NCBI GenBank assembly: GCA_964553535.1
Contig: CAZKLK010000059.1
Location: forward strand, 1-10,889
DNA length: 10,889 nt
From: JALHSV01 sp964553535
GTDB taxonomy: Bacteria > Nitrospirota > Thermodesulfovibrionia > Thermodesulfovibrionales > SM23-35
Direction: 5' to 3'
This document shows, in pieces, positions 6,604 through 10,889 of the stretch. Below the pieces are notes generated by a model, which saw nothing but the letters and a program-made list of their open reading frames with translations, was not told the DNA's origin and made no database searches. A program made the translations under genes and the position numbers. Every line of letters begins with the position of its first letter. The first letter of the stretch is position 1.

Positions 6604-7065
6604 ATGAAAATATTTGAGGGGGACTTGCAGGCGAAGGGACTGAAGTTCGGGATTGTCATGAGCAGGTTTAATGAATTTATTACGGCCAAGCTTCTTGACG
6701 GCGCGATCGACGCGCTTGTGAGACACGGCGCAAGGGAAGAGGACATAGACGTTGCAAAGGTGCCGGGATCTTTTGAAATTCCCCTCATTGCGAGAAAGAT
6801 GGCCGCGAAGGGAACGTATAGCGCCATCATCTGTCTTGGCACGATTATCAGGGGCGCCACGCCTCACTTCGAGTACATTGCGGCGGAAGTCTCGAAAGGC
6901 ATAGCGTCAGTCTCCCTTGAGACCGGAATGCCGATAGCGTTCGGCATTATCACCAGCGACACTATTGAACAGGCTGTGGAAAGGGCGGGCACGAAGAGCG
7001 GCAATAAAGGTTGGGATGCTGCGGTCACCGCCATTGAAATGGCGCAACTTCAGAGGAAACTGTGA
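6604..7065 (+). CDS. ribH: 6,7-dimethyl-8-ribityllumazine synthase
   Basis: A 153-residue lumazine synthase that condenses the ribityl-aminopyrimidinedione with dihydroxybutanone phosphate, the step before riboflavin synthase; family members usually form pentamers or 60-subunit icosahedral shells. SRFNEFIT (20-27) carries the aromatic residue stacking on the substrate. PGSFEIP (54-60) is the conserved loop. GTIIRGATPHFEY (79-91) contains the catalytic histidine H88. The C-terminus has FGIITSDTIEQAVERAG, then KSGNKGWDAA. The length is typical. The ribosome binding site GGAGG (6593-6597) is 6 bases from the ATG. It takes the product made by ribBA and passes its own to ribE, both just upstream. 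Confidence 0.97.
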   Translation: MKIFEGDLQAKGLKFGIVMSRFNEFITAKLLDGAIDALVRHGAREEDIDVAKVPGSFEIPLIARKMAAKGTYSAIICLGTIIRGATPHFEYIAAEVSKGIASVSLETGMPIAFGIITSDTIEQAVERAGTKSGNKGWDAAVTAIEMAQLQRKL

Positions 7066-7092
7066 AATCAACATGTTGTAATCAAACAGCCT

Positions 7093-7126
7093 GCGGGGAG
7101 AGTATTTTGCGGTCTGCTTTCTCCGC
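7093..7126 (+). promoter_or_regulatory. Hairpin upstream of nusB
   Basis: GCGGGGAGAG (7093-7102) can pair with CTTTCTCCGC (7117-7126), ten continuous pairs including two G-U, around a 14-base loop. The same 3' arm CCGC can instead pair with GCGG at 7109-7112, so two structures exclude each other. It ends 25 bases before the nusB GTG. No T run follows, so it is not an ordinary terminator. A regulatory role is inferred only. Confidence 0.35.
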
Positions 7127-7151
7127 GTTACTGTGCACTGCATACTGAATC

Positions 7152-7562
7152 GTGAAGCGGCGCAAGGCAAGAGAATATGCCCTCCAGATGCTTTTCCAGC
7201 TGGATGTTACCGGGAGCGAGTATGATCAGAAAATTATTGAGGAATTTTGGTCGGATAAAAATGAGCATGATAACATCAAGGAATTTTCGGCGCAGCTGGT
7301 GAAGGGCACGCTGGAAAACCTCAAGAGCATAGATGAAATGATTGAAGCGGTGACCGAAAACTGGCTATTGAAGAGGATGGCCACTGTCGACAGGAATATC
7401 CTCAGATTCGCCGCGTATGAAATTCTGTATAGAAAAGATATTCCATCCGCTGCGACTATAAATGAAGCGCTGGAAATTGCCAAGAAATACTCCGCAATTG
7501 AATCTGCGGCTTTCCTGAACGGCGTGCTCGACCGCCTTGCGAAAGAGGCCGGCCGGGTATGA
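7152..7562 (+). CDS. nusB: Transcription antitermination factor NusB
   Basis: A 136-residue all-helical RNA-binding protein. NusB pairs with ribosomal protein S10 (NusE) on boxA RNA to keep RNA polymerase processive in rRNA operons. The N-terminus MKRRKAREYALQMLFQLDVTG is characteristic, and NWLLKRMATVDRNILRFAAYEI and INEALEIAKKYS are the conserved C-terminal helices. The start must be GTG 7152: it gives exactly the family N-terminus, and an in-frame TGA lies just upstream at 7146-7148. No recognisable Shine-Dalgarno precedes it. nusB after ribH is a common arrangement. Its TGA overlaps the ATG of the following gene (ATGA at 7559-7562). Confidence 0.96.
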   Translation: MKRRKAREYALQMLFQLDVTGSEYDQKIIEEFWSDKNEHDNIKEFSAQLVKGTLENLKSIDEMIEAVTENWLLKRMATVDRNILRFAAYEILYRKDIPSAATINEALEIAKKYSAIESAAFLNGVLDRLAKEAGRV

Positions 7563-9277
7563 TGCGCATGCCAAAACCGGACTTTTTCGCCTGGGGAATA
7601 CGGAAACAGTTCGCCTGGGTTCTTATTATATGCTGTATCGCGTGGTGCGCATATCCCGCGGCATATGCGTCGGACAGCGCATTCGACGCGCTGCTCGATG
7701 AAACCGTCTCCTATTTCAGGCCTGTGCAGGGCAAAATCGTTTCAATCAATGGGAAGCGGGTTGTTATAAATATAGGAGCTCAGGATTCCGTCAAGTCCGG
7801 CATGAGGTTTCAGGCCATGAGGGAAGAAGCGCCCTTCAGACATCCTGTTACCGGGGAGCTGCTCGGGAAAATTGAATCACCCGTCGGGAAACTTCAGGTT
7901 GTGGAAGTCGCCGCACGCGAATCCGGCGCCGATATTATTGAGGGGGAGGTTAAAGAAGGCGACAAGGCAGGCATATCGGGAAGAACGATCAATCTTCTCT
8001 TTTGCCAGTCCGGGGACGCCGACTGGCATGTGTCTGAATATTATTATCGCAAACTGAAAAAAAGCGGCAGGTTTCAGCTTATCGATACGGCCCTTGAAAC
8101 CAATGATCCGGATGAGGTCATCGCGGAGGCCAGGCGGCTTCAGGCAGATGTGGCCCTGCATTTAACCACGAGAAAAACAGGGCATGAGATATTCCTCAGG
8201 CAGGATCTTTATTGGGCAACCGACGGTCTTAAAATTGGATCTGCGGAGATAAAATTGGACGGGACTTTTTTGCAGGAGCTGTCCTTTGGTGATAATTATT
8301 TCACCATACAAGCCCAAAAGGCGATTGCGCAGTTCGACGTGCCGGCTTCAGCGCAACTTCTGATCATGTGCGATGTCGACGGGGACGGGAAAAAAGAGCT
8401 CGTTTTCAGTACGGGCGCGGACCTCATTTTTTACGCTGTGGATATGGCTGTGCGTCCTGCGCTGGGAGGGATTACCGTAAGGGGTTCGGCGCAGGATCGT
8501 CATATCTGGATTGACGCGGTCGACCTCAACAAAAACGGGAAAGAGGAGATTATCATTACCTCAATGAGAGGGGACGATATCACTTCTTCAATTCACGAAT
8601 ATGACGGCGGGGAATTCGCCCTGCTCTATCGGGGGCCTGTATTTTTAAGGAAAATGGGGGATAAGCTGCTGGCACAGGCATATTCCCGGGATACGGGATA
8701 CGACGGCAAGGTTTACAGTTTGTCGTGGGACGGCGCTCTAAAAAAGGGTGATGAACTTAACATGCCGGCAGGCGTTAATATCTACGATTTTATATTTTTT
8801 GAAGACCTTAAATCAGGCCGTATGGCGCTCGCATACGATGAAAACGGCTACTTCACGGTGTATGACGGAAATGGGCTGAGACTGTGGAAGAGCAAAAGCG
8901 CCTCGGGTGATTTTCAGACAAAATTCAGTAAAAAATCCCCTTCAGTGATGATAGACCGGGGCACATGGTCGGTGAAAGACAGGCTGCTTTTCAGGCAGAA
9001 AGATATTCTGTATGTGAAAAGGATACCTTTCCTTGAGATTGTGAAAGGGTTCGGCTATAAAAAATCCCAGATACGAAGCCTGAAGTGGGACGGGTTTTCG
9101 ATGGAAGATATTGTTGTGGTGGACGGCGTGGACGGCTCGATCCTCGACTACGCGGTCGCCGGCGACAAGATCATTGTCCTGGCCAGTCCTTTATTCGGAA
9201 TAAAGGCCGCGGATATTCTGAAGGGCGAAGCCCCCGCAAGAAAAGAAATTCTTATTTACTCCCTGAAGGGAATGTGA
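7559..9277 (+). CDS. Exported protein with FlgT-like and VCBS/FG-GAP-like segments
   Basis: A 572-residue protein of unknown specific function. A signal peptide is clear: basic N-region, hydrophobic core (about 18-31), likely cut after AYA (35-37). Residues about 55-138 form a beta-rich module, GKIVSINGKRVVINIGAQDS-like and glycine-rich, reminiscent of the C-terminal domain of flagellar protein FlgT. A segment around 145-205, with YYYRKLKKSGRFQLID, recalls the TolB-N/CsgG-type fold. The C-terminal half looks like a beta-propeller with two calcium-loop-like VCBS/FG-GAP motifs: DVDGDGKKE (272-280) and DLNKNGKEE (322-330). All domain names here are by-eye resemblances. No cysteine at the cleavage site argues against a lipoprotein. 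The ATG overlaps the nusB stop, and uppS follows within about 10 bases. Confidence 0.75.
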   Translation: MMRMPKPDFFAWGIRKQFAWVLIICCIAWCAYPAAYASDSAFDALLDETVSYFRPVQGKIVSINGKRVVINIGAQDSVKSGMRFQAMREEAPFRHPVTGELLGKIESPVGKLQVVEVAARESGADIIEGEVKEGDKAGISGRTINLLFCQSGDADWHVSEYYYRKLKKSGRFQLIDTALETNDPDEVIAEARRLQADVALHLTTRKTGHEIFLRQDLYWATDGLKIGSAEIKLDGTFLQELSFGDNYFTIQAQKAIAQFDVPASAQLLIMCDVDGDGKKELVFSTGADLIFYAVDMAVRPALGGITVRGSAQDRHIWIDAVDLNKNGKEEIIITSMRGDDITSSIHEYDGGEFALLYRGPVFLRKMGDKLLAQAYSRDTGYDGKVYSLSWDGALKKGDELNMPAGVNIYDFIFFEDLKSGRMALAYDENGYFTVYDGNGLRLWKSKSASGDFQTKFSKKSPSVMIDRGTWSVKDRLLFRQKDILYVKRIPFLEIVKGFGYKKSQIRSLKWDGFSMEDIVVVDGVDGSILDYAVAGDKIIVLASPLFGIKAADILKGEAPARKEILIYSLKGM

Positions 9278-9285
9278 GGAGCCGC

Positions 9286-10005
9286 ATGTTGCTCGCGGGG
9301 CGCATCCCTCATCATGTTGGAATAATCATGGATGGAAACGGAAGGTGGGCCGAGCTTCGCGGCCTGCCCCGGATAGAAGGCCATAGACGCGGCGCAGAGC
9401 GTTCAAAAGAGGTCATCGAATGCGCTGCTGAACTGGGCATCAAGTCCTTGACGCTGTATGCCTTTTCAACTGAAAACTGGCGGAGACCTTCCGCTGAAGT
9501 TTCGACTCTCATGAGGCTGCTCGAATTATACCTTGCAAAGGAACTCAAAAGACTGATGAGGGACGGCATCGTCTTCAGGGCGATCGGAGAAATTTGGAGG
9601 CTGCCTCAGCAGATACAGGAGATAATCAGGGACGCGGAACAGAAGACCTCCTTAAATAAAGGAATGGTGCTTGTTACGGCCCTCAGCTACAGCGGCAGGA
9701 ATGAGATAATCAGGGCGGTAAAGAAAATGCTCCGCGCCGGCATTTTGCCGGACGCTTTAACGGAAGAGGTGTTCAGTTCTTTTCTTGACACCGCCGGCAT
9801 TCCCCCGCCCGACCTGATTATCCGGACGAGCGGTGAAAAGCGGATCAGCAATTTCCTCCTCTATCAGGCGGCTTACGCGGAGCTCTATTTTACCGAGACT
9901 CTCTGGCCCGATTTTTCGAGGGAAGAATTTCTCCTCGCGGTCCAGGACTATCAGCAGAGAGAGCGGAGATTCGGCGCTGTTCCGGCGGGGGCATATGCAC
10001 GGTAA
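9286..10005 (+). CDS. uppS: Undecaprenyl diphosphate synthase (cis-prenyltransferase)
   Basis: A 239-residue cis-prenyltransferase (typical 230-260) that extends farnesyl diphosphate with isopentenyl diphosphate to the C55 carrier for peptidoglycan and other envelope polymers. IIMDGNGRWA (13-22) has the metal-binding, catalytic D16. RIEGHRRGAE carries the conserved histidine, LTLYAFSTENW is the substrate-cavity motif, and DLIIRTSGEKRISNFLLYQAAYAELYF holds the arginines that bind the incoming diphosphate. The usual ALNYGGRxEI is ALSYSGRNEI here, a small departure. ATG 9286 is preceded by GAGGAG (9276-9281); an in-frame GTG at 9274 overlapping the previous stop is a weaker choice, and a longer frame from 9085 would run through the preceding gene. 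Its stop overlaps cdsA. Confidence 0.96.
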   Translation: MLLAGRIPHHVGIIMDGNGRWAELRGLPRIEGHRRGAERSKEVIECAAELGIKSLTLYAFSTENWRRPSAEVSTLMRLLELYLAKELKRLMRDGIVFRAIGEIWRLPQQIQEIIRDAEQKTSLNKGMVLVTALSYSGRNEIIRAVKKMLRAGILPDALTEEVFSSFLDTAGIPPPDLIIRTSGEKRISNFLLYQAAYAELYFTETLWPDFSREEFLLAVQDYQQRERRFGAVPAGAYAR

Positions 10006-10780
10006 GAGACTGGTTGTATCCGTTATCCTGATTCCTGTCTTTGCGTTTTATGTTCTCTATCTTCCGCCGGAATTTTTTTTAATCCTCCTTTTTGTTGTAT
10101 ATGTCCTCGCTTTCTCTGAATTCTGTTCCATGTATCACATTGAGGGGGCAATGAAGTATGCCTGTCTTGTTTCAGGGTCAGTTATACTGATTGTTTCTTT
10201 TTTTGAAAGGGCATATCTTTACGATGCCCTTATGTTTGCCGCCATGGCGATGATTGTCACGAGGCTGCTGCTGAAGCGGAATCCCTCCTCATCACTTGCC
10301 AATATAGCCTTTCCGGTTGCCGGAATGCTGTATATACCGGGCCTGCTCTCTTTTCAGGTGCCTATCAGACATATCGGCCCTGAATGGATACTCCTCCTTT
10401 ACGCGACGGTCTGGGCGGCGGACTCGCTGGCATACTATATCGGGAAGGGCATCGGGAAGCGCAAACTTTACCGTGAGGTAAGTCCCAACAAAACTGTGGC
10501 AGGCGCCGTCGGCTCCGTGGTCGGCGGCATTGGAGGCGCTCTCCTGCTGCACGCTGCGCTTATGTCGCACTTGGGAATGAAAGCGGCGATTTTCATTGGC
10601 GCCATGATAGGAATGATTTCCATAATCGGCGATCTTGCGGAATCCATGTTCAAAAGAGATGCCGGGGTGAAAGATTCAGGCAGCGTCATCCCCGGGCACG
10701 GCGGCGTCCTGGACAAGATCGACGGCGTCCTGTTTGCGGGGCCATTCCTGTATTTGACATTGAAATGGACATGGATATGA
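9995..10780 (+). CDS. cdsA: Phosphatidate cytidylyltransferase (CDP-diacylglycerol synthase)
   Basis: A 261-residue polytopic inner-membrane enzyme that makes CDP-diacylglycerol from phosphatidic acid and CTP, the branch point of phospholipid synthesis. Several hydrophobic segments are visible (about 7-45, 55-90, 105-120, 130-150, 170-215, 245-258). WAADSLAYYIGK (D143) and SPNKTVAG match conserved regions. The family signature is complete at the C-terminus: SMFKRDAGVKDSGSVIPGHGG followed by LDKIDG (residues 217-244). ATG 9995 overlaps the last codons of uppS by 11 bases, with GGGGG (9986-9990) just upstream, so translation is probably coupled to uppS. dxr and rseP, which often follow cdsA, are not present; non-coding sequence comes next. 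Confidence 0.95.
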   Translation: MHGKRLVVSVILIPVFAFYVLYLPPEFFLILLFVVYVLAFSEFCSMYHIEGAMKYACLVSGSVILIVSFFERAYLYDALMFAAMAMIVTRLLLKRNPSSSLANIAFPVAGMLYIPGLLSFQVPIRHIGPEWILLLYATVWAADSLAYYIGKGIGKRKLYREVSPNKTVAGAVGSVVGGIGGALLLHAALMSHLGMKAAIFIGAMIGMISIIGDLAESMFKRDAGVKDSGSVIPGHGGVLDKIDGVLFAGPFLYLTLKWTWI

Positions 10781-10804
10781 CCGCGGATGGTTATGATATT
10801 GTGC

Positions 10805-10842
10805 AATAAAAATTTCCGGACGTTTTATTTTTTTGGTTTTTC
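10805..10842 (+). terminator. Possible terminator after cdsA
   Basis: AATAAAA (10805-10811) pairs with TTTTATT (10823-10829) around an 11-base loop, followed by a T-rich tract up to about 10841. The stem is only A-T pairs, so it is weak, but it sits where the cdsA transcript would be expected to end. Confidence 0.3.
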
Positions 10843-10859
10843 TGGGATTAGTGTGGACC

Positions 10860-10886
10860 GTCATTCCGGCGAACGCCGGAATCCAG
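10860..10886. repeat. dRS3-like palindromic repeat (ATTCCGGCG-AA-CGCCGGAAT)
   Basis: A perfect inverted repeat: nine bases on each side (10863-10871 and 10874-10882) around AA, flanked by GTC and CCAG. The ATTCC...GGAAT frame with a GC-rich core is the pattern of a widespread family of short intergenic repeats, best known as dRS3 in Neisseria. Only one copy is in the window, so its repeat status is inferred from resemblance. It lies in non-coding sequence and is cut by the window end. Confidence 0.6.
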
Positions 10887-10889
10887 TGA

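Noticed and set aside
7115..7123. boxA-like TGCTTTCTC upstream of nusB, suggesting NusB autoregulation
   Set aside because: Only about six of nine bases match the boxA consensus, which is no better than chance in this AT/GC background.
9085..9285. N-terminal extension of uppS
   Set aside because: The added residues are the out-of-frame 3' end of the VCBS protein gene; ATG 9286 with GAGGAG gives a normal-length enzyme.
9833..9994. N-terminal extension of cdsA
   Set aside because: It overlaps conserved uppS motifs in another frame and adds no membrane or family sequence.
1..10889. CRISPR array, tRNA, transposase or toxin-antitoxin genes
   Set aside because: No direct-repeat array, cloverleaf-like segment, or relevant protein motif was seen on either strand.

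Overview
The window is a densely packed, single-strand stretch of ordinary bacterial chromosome: every supported gene is on the + strand. It looks Gram-negative, probably from an uncultured Nitrospirota or Desulfobacterota-like lineage. That placement is inference only, from mid-range GC, heavy AGG arginine use, an orphan KorD-like ferredoxin, the riboflavin cluster next to nusB, and a FlgT-like/VCBS envelope protein. No ribosomal RNA or other marker fixes it.

Layout. Positions 1-63 are the last codons of a LivF/LivG-type ABC transporter ATPase. An acylphosphatase gene follows, with a very good extended -10 promoter lying almost on its start codon. After a 235-base gap, recN (DNA repair) runs into a small 2x[4Fe-4S] ferredoxin, which overlaps recN or follows it by 7 bases depending on its start, and then a ROK-family sugar kinase 2 bases later. 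After a 63-base gap come lepB (signal peptidase I) and a small one-helix membrane protein, overlapping or closely packed. These lead directly into ribE, ribBA and ribH (riboflavin synthesis without ribD), then nusB. The nusB stop overlaps the start of a 572-residue exported protein with FlgT-like and VCBS/FG-GAP-like segments. Its stop is followed at once by uppS and cdsA (undecaprenyl diphosphate and CDP-diacylglycerol synthesis). The window ends in about 109 non-coding bases with a T-rich tract and a perfect 9-bp palindromic repeat of the widespread ATTCC...GGAAT (dRS3-like) type.

How the genes work together. ribBA makes both riboflavin precursors' first intermediates (from GTP and ribulose 5-phosphate), ribH makes lumazine and ribE makes riboflavin; the RibD steps must be encoded elsewhere. 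lepB, the exported VCBS protein, uppS and cdsA share an envelope theme. nusB beside ribH is a common bacterial arrangement.

No clearly new system was found. The items most worth a second look are the FlgT/VCBS exported protein, the probable leaderless acylphosphatase promoter, the orphan ferredoxin wedged between recN and a ROK kinase, the structured gaps before ribBA, ribH and nusB, and a 14-base inverted repeat at the two ends of the window.
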